In this document: in pieces, positions 1 through 8,416 of the stretch
How the letters are laid out: every line of letters starts with the position of its first letter
Position numbering within the stretch: position 1 is the stretch's first letter
Position numbers and translations under genes: made by a program
Source: Parvibaculum sp.
Lineage (GTDB): Bacteria > Pseudomonadota > Alphaproteobacteria > Parvibaculales > Parvibaculaceae
Reading direction: 5' to 3'
Assembly: GCA_020062605.1 (NCBI GenBank)
Contig: JAGUWA010000255.1
Location: 1 to 13,497, forward strand
Length of the DNA: 13,497 bases
Notes under the pieces: generated by a model
The model's database searches: none
What the model saw: the letters and a program-made list of their open reading frames with translations, nothing else
What the model was told of the DNA's origin: nothing

Positions 1-884
1 CCCTCTTCGCGCGTGACGCCGCCGCCATCGACCGCCTCGTCGAGAGGCATGGTGTCGCCTCGGCGCGGGAAACGCAGCGCGCCCTGAAGAGCGGCACAGC
101 GAAGCGCCGGAAACTCGGACACTACTTGAGTGCGATGTTCTGGTTCGAAGGCGAATGGTATTGGGGGCTTGATCGGCTGAACCACCTGGAGGAGCGCCTT
201 GCCGGGATGGGATTAGACAAGGCGCCCGTGGGTACGTCGCCGCTTGCTCCTTATCGTGACCTGAAGTTCGGCCCCGTGCCGGAGAGCGCGCATCGCCCGG
301 TCATCGATTTCTGGTTCTCCTTCCGCAGTCCTTATTCATGGATCGCGGTGCCGCGCATGCTGAAGCTCGCGCATCACTACGGCGCCGAACTCCGGCTGCG
401 CTTCATTCTGCCGATGGTCATGCGCGGCCTGCCCGTGCCCCGCACCAAGCGCTTCTACATCGTCCTCGATACGAAGCGCGAGGCGGATCGCGCCGGCCTG
501 CCCTTCGGCCGCATGGTCGATTCGGTGGGCAGCGGTGCGGCGCGCGCACTCGCCGTCATCCACCATGCTATTCCTCTCGGTCGGGGCGAGGCCCTTGCCG
601 AACTCGGCTGCCGCGCCGTCTTCGCCGACGGTATCGACATCGCGAGCGACGAAGGGCTTTTCGACGTGGCGAAGCGCGCGGGACTTTCCGCCAGCGTGGT
701 TAAGGAAGCGCTTGCGGATGACAGATGGCAACAGGTGGTCGAGGAAAACCGCAAGGCGCTCTTCGATGCGGGCCTCTGGGGCGCGCCCACCTTCCGTGTC
801 GACGGCATGCCCGCTCATTGGGGGCAGGACCGCTTCTGGGCACTTGAGCAGGACATCCTCGCGGCCATGACCGCTCACCGCTGA
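1..884 (+). CDS. DsbA-family / 2-hydroxychromene-2-carboxylate isomerase-like protein, 5' end outside window
   Basis: The reading frame is open from the first complete codon (position 3) to TGA at 882-884, so about 293 residues are visible and the true start lies upstream. The TTG at 126 is an internal Leu, because the 41 codons before it read through in the same frame without a stop. The final ~190 residues form a thioredoxin-like alpha-helical domain of the DsbA/HCCA-isomerase (kappa-GST-like) family: the strand IDFWFSFRSPYSW (about 308-346) has SPY in place of a CxxC, and GAPTFRVDG followed by HWGQDRFW (about 780-840) is the cis-Pro loop and C-terminal signature. Family members isomerise 2-hydroxychromene-2-carboxylate or use glutathione; the missing Cys pair argues against a disulfide oxidase. 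The stretch GHYLSAMFWFEGEWYWGLDR (about 117-176) precedes the domain and suggests a longer two-domain variant whose first half is off-window. The substrate is unknown. Family certain, function inferred. Confidence 0.85.
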   Translation, partial: LFARDAAAIDRLVERHGVASARETQRALKSGTAKRRKLGHYLSAMFWFEGEWYWGLDRLNHLEERLAGMGLDKAPVGTSPLAPYRDLKFGPVPESAHRPVIDFWFSFRSPYSWIAVPRMLKLAHHYGAELRLRFILPMVMRGLPVPRTKRFYIVLDTKREADRAGLPFGRMVDSVGSGAARALAVIHHAIPLGRGEALAELGCRAVFADGIDIASDEGLFDVAKRAGLSASVVKEALADDRWQQVVEENRKALFDAGLWGAPTFRVDGMPAHWGQDRFWALEQDILAAMTAHR

Positions 885-891
885 AAAAGAA

Positions 892-923
892 CCGCATGGT
901 CCAAACGGGTCATGCGGGCATTT
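892..923 (+). terminator. Hairpin after the DsbA-like gene, candidate terminator
   Basis: Starting 8 bases after the stop, CCGCATGGTCC (892-902) pairs with GGGTCATGCGG (907-917) around an AAAC loop: 11 pairs, of which two are G-U wobbles. The hairpin is preceded by an A-rich stretch (GAAAAAGAA) and followed by GCATTTCTCCC, so the U-tract is short and interrupted. Position and stem strength fit a weak intrinsic terminator separating this gene from the microprotein gene; the poor U-tract keeps confidence moderate. Confidence 0.45.
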
Positions 924-988
924 CTCCCGTTAAGGCAGTCTTCACGCCTGACGACGATCCTTGTTCGACGGAACCGGGAAACGGACCC

Positions 989-994
989 AGGAGG
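989..994 (+). promoter_or_regulatory. Perfect Shine-Dalgarno AGGAGG for the microprotein
   Basis: AGGAGG lies 5 bases (GGAGA) before the ATG at 1000-1002. This is the strongest ribosome binding site in the window, and it decides the start of the small ORF in favour of 1000 over the in-frame TTG at 961, which has no such site. Confidence 0.7.
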
Positions 995-999
995 GGAGA

Positions 1000-1155
1000 A
1001 TGCCGGGCTTTCAACATGGTGTCTTTCAACATAGTGTCTTTCAACACAGTGTCCTTCGACACGGTGTCCTTCGACACGCCGCCGCGGGCCTCTTGGGCCT
1101 CCTGCTCGGTACCTTTGCCTTCTTCATCATAGCGGCGGGCGCGATTCTCGCCTGA
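1000..1155 (+). CDS. 51-residue single-span membrane microprotein with repeated N-terminus
   Basis: I do not recognise a family. The ORF starts at ATG 1000 behind a perfect AGGAGG and ends with TGA at 1153-1155. Residues 4-28 are five pentads of the form (F/L)(Q/R)H(G/S/A)(V/A): FQHGV, FQHSV, FQHSV, LRHGV, LRHAA. They are encoded by a 15-bp tandem DNA repeat. Residues ~27-51 are a hydrophobic stretch (AAAGLLGLLLGTFAFFIIAA then GAILA), enough for one membrane span, with a His/Arg-rich and therefore positive N-terminal side likely facing the cytoplasm. It lies 115 bases after the DsbA-like gene, beyond a hairpin, and its stop is 15 bases from the stop of the convergent gene at 1171. Another frame (896-1132) also stays open through the repeat, as expected of a 15-bp unit, but it lacks a ribosome binding site. 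Whether the peptide is made is inference from the ribosome site and membrane segment. Confidence 0.55.
   Translation: MPGFQHGVFQHSVFQHSVLRHGVLRHAAAGLLGLLLGTFAFFIIAAGAILA
1004..1078 (+). repeat. 15-bp tandem repeat, five units, two of them self-complementary
   Basis: Four clear units run head to tail: 1019-1033 GTGTCTTTCAACATA, 1034-1048 GTGTCTTTCAACACA, 1049-1063 and 1064-1078 both GTGTCCTTCGACACG. A diverged fifth unit at 1004-1018 (CGGGCTTTCAACATG) precedes them. The last two are identical and each is an inverted repeat, GTGTC-CTTC-GACAC, able to form a 5-bp hairpin with a 4-base loop. The 15-bp unit keeps frame and encodes the pentads of the microprotein. Confidence 0.9.
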
Positions 1156-1170
1156 ACGGGCGCGCGAGAG

Positions 1171-1791
1171 CTAGCGCAGCGGCATTGCCGGCAAGCCGCC
1201 CTGCATCATTCCGGGCAGGCCCGCCGGCATGGTCATCGGCGTCACGCCGTCGGGTAACCGAAAGAGAGAGGCGTCCTGCGGCCCGCGCTTCAGGTCCTTC
1301 AGCACCATCGAGAAGGCACCCTGCGAGCCCTCGCCCTCAGCCTTCACCGGAATCCCGTCATCGGTGATCCACACCATCGTCTCCGTGTTGCCGTTCTTCG
1401 GTGTTGGCGGAATGCGATAGCGTGTTGTCTCCTCGCCATCGACGATTTCTGTCCCGGCCTCTTCCGCTTCGACGCCCGTGAAAACGTCGCTGACGCCGTA
1501 CTTCTCCGCGTCGGCCGTGTTCATCGTCATCGCCATGTTCATGTCCGGCATGTACAGAAAGGCGCGGCCCGCGCCGTGCTGCAGGATGGAAACCTGGCGC
1601 ATGCCCTGCACCGACATTTCCCACCGTTCGTTCCGGCCCTGCGAATAGACTTTGCCGGAAATTTCGTTGCCACCGGTTTTCACGATGCGCGTCGCGCTAT
1701 ATCCGGTTTCCGGCGGCATCAGCACGGCTGAACGTGCGGGCAACGCCGAGGCGGCGCAGATGAAAAGCGCCGCAAAAAGGACCATGCGCAT
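1171..1791 (-). CDS. Exported DUF4412/LolA-like protein, Met-rich
   Basis: The start is placed at ATG 1791-1789, behind GGGAGAG; a longer frame to 1818 exists but puts extra polar residues before the signal peptide. The product is 206 residues. Residues 1-22 (MRMVLFAALFICAASALPAR then SA) are a signal peptide, so the protein is periplasmic or outer-membrane associated. The rest resembles the LolA-like/DUF4412 beta-sheet fold: sequential strands such as ARSAVLMPPETGYSATRIVK, GRNERWEMSVQGMRQVSIL, RAFLYMPDMNMAMTM, TETMVWITDDGIPVKAEG and FSMVLKDLKRGPQDASLFRL, the last being the usual closing element. Met is concentrated at residues 81-90 (five Met) and in the Pro/Gly/Met tail (residues 186-203, five Met). 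It has no lipobox Cys. It is convergent with the microprotein and divergent from the BCCT gene. Function unknown; binding of a lipid or a metal is possible but not shown. Confidence 0.7.
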   Translation of the reverse strand: MRMVLFAALFICAASALPARSAVLMPPETGYSATRIVKTGGNEISGKVYSQGRNERWEMSVQGMRQVSILQHGAGRAFLYMPDMNMAMTMNTADAEKYGVSDVFTGVEAEEAGTEIVDGEETTRYRIPPTPKNGNTETMVWITDDGIPVKAEGEGSQGAFSMVLKDLKRGPQDASLFRLPDGVTPMTMPAGLPGMMQGGLPAMPLR

Positions 1792-2003
1792 GAATTCTCT
1801 CCCTGCTTCGGCCCCCAACCGAACGCAGTGAGCCTAACCCGGCAGCGCTTCGGGGGGAACAGGTCACGCCATGCATGCTTGGCCCCCGGCACCAGCTGTG
1901 CAATGCTGCCCGCGAAATCACATAACCACAGTCGGAAGCGCGGCGATCTCCTTCGCCGTCAATGCGTCTTTTTTGTGCGCAAATTATCGAAGGGAGACCG
2001 CGT

Positions 2004-3980
<1,977 letters not shown>

Positions 3981-4013
3981 CGAGAGAATGATGCGGTGAG
4001 GGGGCGCCTCCGC

Positions 4014-4019
4014 TATAAG
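4014..4019 (+). promoter_or_regulatory. Possible -10 element of matB (TATAAG)
   Basis: TATAAG lies 32 bases before the matB start in the 71-base gap after the BCCT gene, just behind the near-palindrome GGGGGCGCCTCC. No good -35 is visible at 16-18 bases. If real, matB has its own promoter with a ~26-base leader rather than depending on readthrough. Confidence 0.25.
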
Positions 4020-4051
4020 GGCGGATCGGCTTTCCGAGACAGCGAGATCAA

Positions 4052-5584
4052 ATGAGTCCCTCTCTCTATACGCTCATCGAGGCGTCCCTTCCGCAGGACC
4101 GCACGCGCACGGTAATCGAGGCGCCCGACCGCTCGCGCGGCCCGCGCATCTGGTCCTTCGACGACCTGCTGGCGACGGTATCGCGCTATGCGGCTCTGTT
4201 TGTGCGGCTCGGGCTTGCGCGCGGAGACCGCATCGCGCTTCAGGTCGAGAAGTCGCCTGAGGCGCTTGCCGTCTATCTCGCCTGTCTGCGCGGCGGCTTT
4301 GTTTTCCTGCCGATGAACATGGCTTACCGCGCGGACGAGGTCGATTATCTCGTCGGCAACGCCGAACCCTCGCTTGTGATCTGCGATCCGTCCGTCGAGA
4401 CCTCCCTGCGGGAAATATGCGCGCGCCGTGGGACACCGCATCTCCTCACACTCGACTGGGAAGCAGGTGGAAGCTTTGTCGACGCCGCCGCAGGCTTGGC
4501 GGAATGCGATGAGCCCGTTGCCTGCGGCGCCGACGACCTTGCGGCGATCCTCTACACTTCAGGAACGACAGGCAAACCGAAGGGAGCGATGCTCACGCAT
4601 GGCAACCTTGCCGCAAACGGTATCGCCCTTCGCGATGCATGGCGCTTCACCGAGGCGGACGTCCTGCTTCATGCGCTTCCCATCTTTCACGCTCACGGCC
4701 TCTTCGTTGCCTGCCACTGCGCGCTGCTTTCGGGCGCGAAGATGATCTGGCTGCGGAAATTCGACCGCGAGGACGTGATCCGCGAACTTCCCCGCGCCAC
4801 GACCTTCATGGGCGTGCCGACCTTCTACACGCGGCTTCTTTCGGGGGACGATTTCTGCCGCGAGCCCGTGGCTCACATGCGGCTCTTCACGTCGGGCTCC
4901 GCGCCGCTCCTTGCCGAGACCTTCGAGGAGTTCCGTGCGCGCACCGGGCACGCCATCCTTGAGCGCTATGGCATGACGGAAACCGGCATGAATGCGTCGA
5001 ACCCCTATGACGGCGAACGCCGGCCGGGAACGGTGGGCTTTCCCTTGCCGGGCGTCGAACTGCGCGTCATGAGCGACGAAGGCGCGCCGCTCGCCGCCGG
5101 CGAGGTCGGCGGTCTTCAGGTGCGCGGCGCCAATGTCTTCCGCGGCTACTGGCGGATGCCCGAAAAGTCGGCCGAGGAATTCACGGAGGACGGCTGGTTC
5201 AGGACGGGCGATGTCGCCATGATCGACGCGGACGGTTATGTCCATCTCGTCGGTCGCGCGAAGGACCTCATCATTTCCGGCGGCTTCAATGTCTACCCGA
5301 AGGAAATCGAGGAACTCATCGACGACATGCCCGAAGTGCTCGAGTCGGCGGTCGTCGGCGTGCCCCATGCCGATTTCGGCGAAGCGGGTGCGGCCGTCGT
5401 CGTTCTGCGTCATGGCTTCCTGCTCGACGAGGCAACGCTCATCGCACGCCTGAAGGACAAGGTCGCGAACTACAAGGTGCCGAAGCGCGCGTTCTTCGTC
5501 GAAAGCCTGCCCCGCAACACCATGGGCAAGGTTCAGAAGAATCTGTTGAGGGAAACCTGGCGCGGCGCCTGCGAGGGTGGCTGA
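4052..5584 (+). CDS. matB: Malonyl-CoA synthetase (MatB), ANL superfamily
   Basis: This 510-residue cytosolic enzyme matches the usual MatB length and activates malonate with ATP and CoA to malonyl-CoA, AMP and PPi. The ATP-binding P-loop YTSGTTGKPKG is at residues 168-178. The A5 motif ERYGMTETGMNASNPYDGER (304-323) followed by RPGTVGFPLPGV is the pattern of MatB rather than of general acyl-CoA ligases. TGD (386-388 region) and GRAKDLIISGGFNVYPKEIE (401-420) form the A7/A8 hinge, and Lys493 in RNTMGKVQK is the A10 catalytic lysine of the adenylation step. The gene follows BCCT by 71 bases on the same strand, with a weak ribosome site, and ends 4 bases before the stop of the convergent response regulator. 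No malonyl-CoA decarboxylase (matA) or malonate transporter (matC) is in the window, unlike the classic rhizobial mat operon, so it may supply malonyl-CoA for biosynthesis. Methylmalonate is a possible second substrate. Confidence 0.88.
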   Translation: MSPSLYTLIEASLPQDRTRTVIEAPDRSRGPRIWSFDDLLATVSRYAALFVRLGLARGDRIALQVEKSPEALAVYLACLRGGFVFLPMNMAYRADEVDYLVGNAEPSLVICDPSVETSLREICARRGTPHLLTLDWEAGGSFVDAAAGLAECDEPVACGADDLAAILYTSGTTGKPKGAMLTHGNLAANGIALRDAWRFTEADVLLHALPIFHAHGLFVACHCALLSGAKMIWLRKFDREDVIRELPRATTFMGVPTFYTRLLSGDDFCREPVAHMRLFTSGSAPLLAETFEEFRARTGHAILERYGMTETGMNASNPYDGERRPGTVGFPLPGVELRVMSDEGAPLAAGEVGGLQVRGANVFRGYWRMPEKSAEEFTEDGWFRTGDVAMIDADGYVHLVGRAKDLIISGGFNVYPKEIEELIDDMPEVLESAVVGVPHADFGEAGAAVVVLRHGFLLDEATLIARLKDKVANYKVPKRAFFVESLPRNTMGKVQKNLLRETWRGACEGG

Positions 5585-5588
5585 GGCG

Positions 5589-6119
5589 TCAGCCTCGACG
5601 GTCGCTTTCGCGGCGCTTGACCGGCGCCCCGTCATCGCGCCGCCTGCGGCGGTCGGGACCGGTGAAATCCGCCGAGCGGACGAGGGCGCGGGGTCGCATA
5701 AGCACGGTGTCGATCCGGTCGATCAGCTGCTGCGCGGAGAAGGGCTTGGAGAGGATTTCCGTGACACCGGCATCCCGCGCTTCGATGATCGAGCCTTGCT
5801 CCCGCCGTGTCGTCATGTAGATCACGGGAATTTCGCTGAGCTTGCTTTGTTCGGCCATTCGAACCGAACGCACGGCCGCAAGCCCGTCCAGCGGCGGCTC
5901 CAGGTCGTCCACGATCGCGATGTCGATGCTGTTGATGAGCAGTGCGCCCAGTGCATCCTCGCAAGTGCGCACACCCACGATTTTCTTCACGCCGAGGCCG
6001 CTCAGGATGCTGCGCAGCATGTTCGCCATGTAGGCGGAGTCCTCGACGATCAGGACATTGAGCTTCGCATAGGCCTTTGGACCGGCGCCCGCGCTTTTCC
6101 TTCCCGTTCCCTGCGACAT
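5589..6119 (-). CDS. Receiver-only (CheY-like) response regulator with Arg-rich tail
   Basis: The protein has 176 residues, and ATG 6119 follows a GGGGGA ribosome site. A single receiver domain spans residues ~20-143. The acidic pocket is E26-D27 (VLIVEDSAY), the phosphoacceptor is D71 in IAIVDDLEPPLDG, the switch Thr is T103 (IPVIYMTT) and the conserved Lys is K125 (ILSKPF). All catalytic positions are present, so phosphorylation is expected. No output domain follows: the C-terminal ~30 residues (FTGPDRRRRRDD, then KRRESDRRG) are strongly basic. GPDRRR tails of this kind are, to my knowledge, common on alphaproteobacterial receiver proteins. It lies 64 bases downstream of the glycosyltransferase gene on the same strand, likely co-transcribed, so it may control that enzyme or relay a signal through protein contact. 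No histidine kinase is in the window. It could equally be a stand-alone relay unrelated to the neighbour. Confidence 0.88.
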   Translation of the reverse strand: MSQGTGRKSAGAGPKAYAKLNVLIVEDSAYMANMLRSILSGLGVKKIVGVRTCEDALGALLINSIDIAIVDDLEPPLDGLAAVRSVRMAEQSKLSEIPVIYMTTRREQGSIIEARDAGVTEILSKPFSAQQLIDRIDTVLMRPRALVRSADFTGPDRRRRRDDGAPVKRRESDRRG

Positions 6120-6154
6120 GGACGTCCCCCGAGCCTTTCCTGCGGATTTGGCTC

Positions 6155-6184
6155 ACTATCCGCCAGAAGTCTTTAGCGAATAGT
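6155..6184. repeat. Imperfect inverted repeat between the glycosyltransferase and receiver genes
   Basis: ACTATCCGC (6155-6163) and GCGAATAGT (6176-6184) are inverted arms of 9 bases with a single mismatch, separated by 12 bases. The right arm ends on the last base of the glycosyltransferase stop codon. It could be an RNA processing or stability hairpin in the operon message, or an operator for the receiver gene. There is no U-tract, so it does not look like a terminator. Confidence 0.4.
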
Positions 6185-8199
6185 TAGTGGACTGGATGGC
6201 GAAGAGGATTTTCCGTCGCCGTCGTGCCCATCAGCCGGCCATCGACCATCCGGCTGATGCCGTGCTCGGTTTTTTCCCAATGGAAAGGACGGGTAACGAA
6301 CTGCCACAGGGCCTTGTAGGCGGCCCCGGAGATAAGCAGCCAATAGGCCGGCATCATCAGCGTCTGCCCCAGAAGCGGCAGCAGCCCTCTCGCCGAAACG
6401 GCGGCCATGCCCGCGGCGATCGAGAGCGAATAGCCGGAAACGAGCACGAGGATGTTGAAGAGGGCGAGGCCCGCCCCGTCGGAAAAATCGCCGGGCACTC
6501 CCCGTTTTGCCAGCGCGATCCCCGCGGCCGCGTAGAACAGCGGATGGACGAGGCTCGAAAGCGTGAAACCGCCGATCAGAAGCTGGAATCCCGCAAATCC
6601 CCTCGGGCCGAGGGCACGATAGAGCTTTACCGGGTGGCGCATGCGCACGAGATAGGTCTGCATCCAGCCTTTGATCCAGCGCGAGCGCTGCCGCACCCAG
6701 TTCGGCAACTGGCAATTCGCCTCCTCCTGCGTGGTCGAGCGGATGATGCTGCAGCGGTAGCCGAGCAGCGCAAGCCGAAGGCCGAGATCGGCGTCCTCCG
6801 TCACGTTGTTCGGATCCCAGGCGCCTGCCTCCCGCAGCACCGATGTGCGGAAATGGGTCGACGTACCGCCGAGCGGGATCGGCATGCCGAGCCGCACCAT
6901 CGTCGGCAGCAGCAGGTCGAAAAAGGCCGCGTATTCGATGGCGAACTGGCGCGTGAGCCAGTTCTCGTTCCAGTTGTAGTAGTTGAGCTGGGCCTGCACG
7001 CAGGCAAGCTTGCCGTCGCCCGCCGTAAATGCCGCCACCGCCTTGCGCAGTTGCAGCGGCTCCGGCGAGTCTTCCGCATCGTAGATGACGAGATAGTCTC
7101 CCCGTGCGAAAGGAAGGGCGAAATTGCACGCCTTCGGCTTGGTGCGCGGCAGGTTGTCCGGCACGACGATGAACTCGAAATGGTCGGGAAGCTTCAAGGC
7201 TTTCGCCGCTTGGAGCGTTTCCGGATCGCTCTCCTCGAAGATCAGCTTGATGTCGAGCTTCGATGCCGGATAGTCGATCTCGCACAGCGCCCGCGCGAGG
7301 ATCGGCAGAACGCGTGCCTCGCGAAAGAGCGGCACCATTACCGTGTAGACGGGGAGTTCCGTGTCCGGTGGCGTTCCATAATTGGCGTAGGCCGTCTCTT
7401 CCTTGCTGGGAGGCGAGGTCAGGCCGACAAAGATCGAGATATAGCGCAGCGTGGCAAGCGCTATGAAGACGAGGCCGAGCCCGATATTTGCGGCGGTCAG
7501 GATCGTGGACGCAAGGAAAGGCAGGGCGCCGAGAACGAGGATGGAGAAAACCGCGAGTATGCGAACCTGCACCGGCGTCAGGCGCCTCGCCGCAGAACTC
7601 TCCGGCATTCGCCGCATCAGGTCGAAGGTTGCGCGGTCTGTCAGCGTAGCGGCAAAATCTCTCGTCAACGTCCGGCGCAGGTCGCGTTGCGAGGTCACGA
7701 ACACAGGCAGATGGCGGCCCTCCCGCTCGGCAATCGCCGCCCTTGCCGCGTCCGGATTGCTCGCCACATAGACCGTTTCTCTCGCCCGCCGCCGCCAGGG
7801 CAGGCATCCTTCGTCCAGATAGAAATTGAGCGCCGCCGGGTCGGCAAGCGACGGATCGGGTGGCTCCAGCTCCAGGTCGACGACCGGCACTCCGCGCTGG
7901 CGCCCGTAAAGCCTCGCCACATCGGCGGCGCGCATCGCACCCGTGCTCACCAGAACCGTGCCGAGCGGGCTCCCCCAGCGCCTTTGCCGGTCGAGCGCGG
8001 CGGCAAGCATGTCTTCGTGCAGGAGACCGGCGGCAACCGCCATCTCGCCGAATAGCGGGCGATCGGTCCGCTTGCGGCGTGCACTTGCCCGGTTGGGCGG
8101 AAAAGCCTTGTTTTGCGCTTCCAGTAAAGGGAGCGTCTTTATTGTTTCGCGATCCAATCCCGGCCCCCCTCGTTCCATCTCGATTGGTCGATCGAGCAC
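6184..8199 (-). CDS. Membrane GT2 glycosyltransferase with N-terminal MshEN-like domain
   Basis: The product is 671 residues from GTG 8199; ATG 8178 (residue 8) is an alternative, and neither has a clear ribosome site. Residues ~45-190 resemble the MshEN/T2SSE-N fold, with two tandem 24-residue-type motifs (PLFGEMAVAAGLL with ALDRQ at 48-72; PLGTVLVSTG with YGRQRGVPVVDL at 78-109). Membrane spans follow at ~212-234 and ~236-260. A GT2 catalytic domain covers ~283-515: YDAEDSPEP (373-381) is the DxD-type metal/nucleotide-sugar site, TEDADLG (467-473) holds the catalytic base region, and QRSRWIKGW (504-512) is the Q-x-x-RW acceptor motif of processive synthases. More spans lie at ~534-565, ~575-600 and ~605-635, and the end carries WEKTEHG (641-647). 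The architecture fits an inner-membrane polysaccharide synthase. MshEN domains bind c-di-GMP in several proteins, including the NfrB glycosyltransferase, where the domain is C-terminal, so c-di-GMP control is an inference. The sugar and product are unknown. It is divergent from the amino-acid-binding protein. Confidence 0.85.
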   Translation of the reverse strand: MLDRPIEMERGGPGLDRETIKTLPLLEAQNKAFPPNRASARRKRTDRPLFGEMAVAAGLLHEDMLAAALDRQRRWGSPLGTVLVSTGAMRAADVARLYGRQRGVPVVDLELEPPDPSLADPAALNFYLDEGCLPWRRRARETVYVASNPDAARAAIAEREGRHLPVFVTSQRDLRRTLTRDFAATLTDRATFDLMRRMPESSAARRLTPVQVRILAVFSILVLGALPFLASTILTAANIGLGLVFIALATLRYISIFVGLTSPPSKEETAYANYGTPPDTELPVYTVMVPLFREARVLPILARALCEIDYPASKLDIKLIFEESDPETLQAAKALKLPDHFEFIVVPDNLPRTKPKACNFALPFARGDYLVIYDAEDSPEPLQLRKAVAAFTAGDGKLACVQAQLNYYNWNENWLTRQFAIEYAAFFDLLLPTMVRLGMPIPLGGTSTHFRTSVLREAGAWDPNNVTEDADLGLRLALLGYRCSIIRSTTQEEANCQLPNWVRQRSRWIKGWMQTYLVRMRHPVKLYRALGPRGFAGFQLLIGGFTLSSLVHPLFYAAAGIALAKRGVPGDFSDGAGLALFNILVLVSGYSLSIAAGMAAVSARGLLPLLGQTLMMPAYWLLISGAAYKALWQFVTRPFHWEKTEHGISRMVDGRLMGTTATENPLRHPVH

Positions 8200-8210
8200 G
8201 GAAATGCCGT

Positions 8211-8216
8211 TCTATA
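8211..8216 (-). promoter_or_regulatory. Possible -10 element (TATAGA) for the glycosyltransferase operon
   Basis: The AT-rich island 8208-8236 is the only one in the divergent region. Read on the minus strand it holds TATAGA, 12 bases before the GTG at 8199 and 33 before the ATG at 8178. No -35 match is visible. If used, the GTG start would be nearly leaderless, which would favour the ATG at 8178. Just upstream, TTAACGCCCCGTTTT resembles a degenerate CtrA box (TTAA-N7-TTAA), with one half-site poor. Confidence 0.25.
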
Positions 8217-8284
8217 AATAAAGACTAGAAAAACGGGGCGTTAAGCTTAATAGACCTAAAGGCCCAGATGAGGCGCAAAGACGA

Positions 8285-8361
8285 GGCACAAAGCTTGCTG
8301 GTTCCGGCGGTGCGCACTGGCTTTCCCCCGCCCAGCCGGGACCGGGGGCTGAGCTTGTGCC
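8285..8361. repeat. Nested inverted repeats in the divergent intergenic region
   Basis: The outer arms are GGCACAA+GCT (8285-8295, with A8292 bulged) and AGCTTGTGCC (8352-8361), 10 pairs. Nested inside are CCCCCG (8325-8330) with CGGGGG (8343-8348), and the 8-bp palindrome GTGCGCAC (8310-8317). Together they occupy most of the gap between the two divergent genes. Possible roles are a cruciform, a regulator-binding region, or a structured RNA; the sequence alone does not choose. Confidence 0.4.
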
Positions 8362-8366
8362 ATAAT
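8361..8366 (+). promoter_or_regulatory. Possible -10 element (CATAAT) for the amino-acid-binding protein gene
   Basis: CATAAT sits 50 bases before the ATG at 8417, implying a leader of roughly 45 bases. It abuts the right arm of the outer inverted repeat. No convincing -35 is present at 16-18 bases, so the call is weak. Confidence 0.25.
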
Positions 8367-8416
8367 GAAACGTCCGCTCCGATGTGTGGGTGGGCGGCAT
8401 CAAGCGGGCAGGGCCG

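Noticed and set aside
1004..1078. CRISPR array
   Set aside because: The units are contiguous 15-mers without spacers and there are no cas genes.
896..1132. Alternative 78-codon frame through the 15-bp repeat (repeats of VSFNT type)
   Set aside because: It starts inside the putative terminator hairpin, lacks a ribosome site and a membrane segment, and is open only because a 15-bp unit repeats in every frame.
1146..1169. Hairpin TCTCGC/GCGAGA between the convergent microprotein and DUF4412-like genes as a bidirectional terminator
   Set aside because: Only 6 pairs with a 12-base loop and no T-tract on either side; common by chance in GC-rich sequence.
6187..8055. 622-codon open frame on the plus strand opposite the glycosyltransferase
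   Set aside because: Same reasoning: charged low-complexity translation, no ribosome site, and fully inside a well-supported gene.
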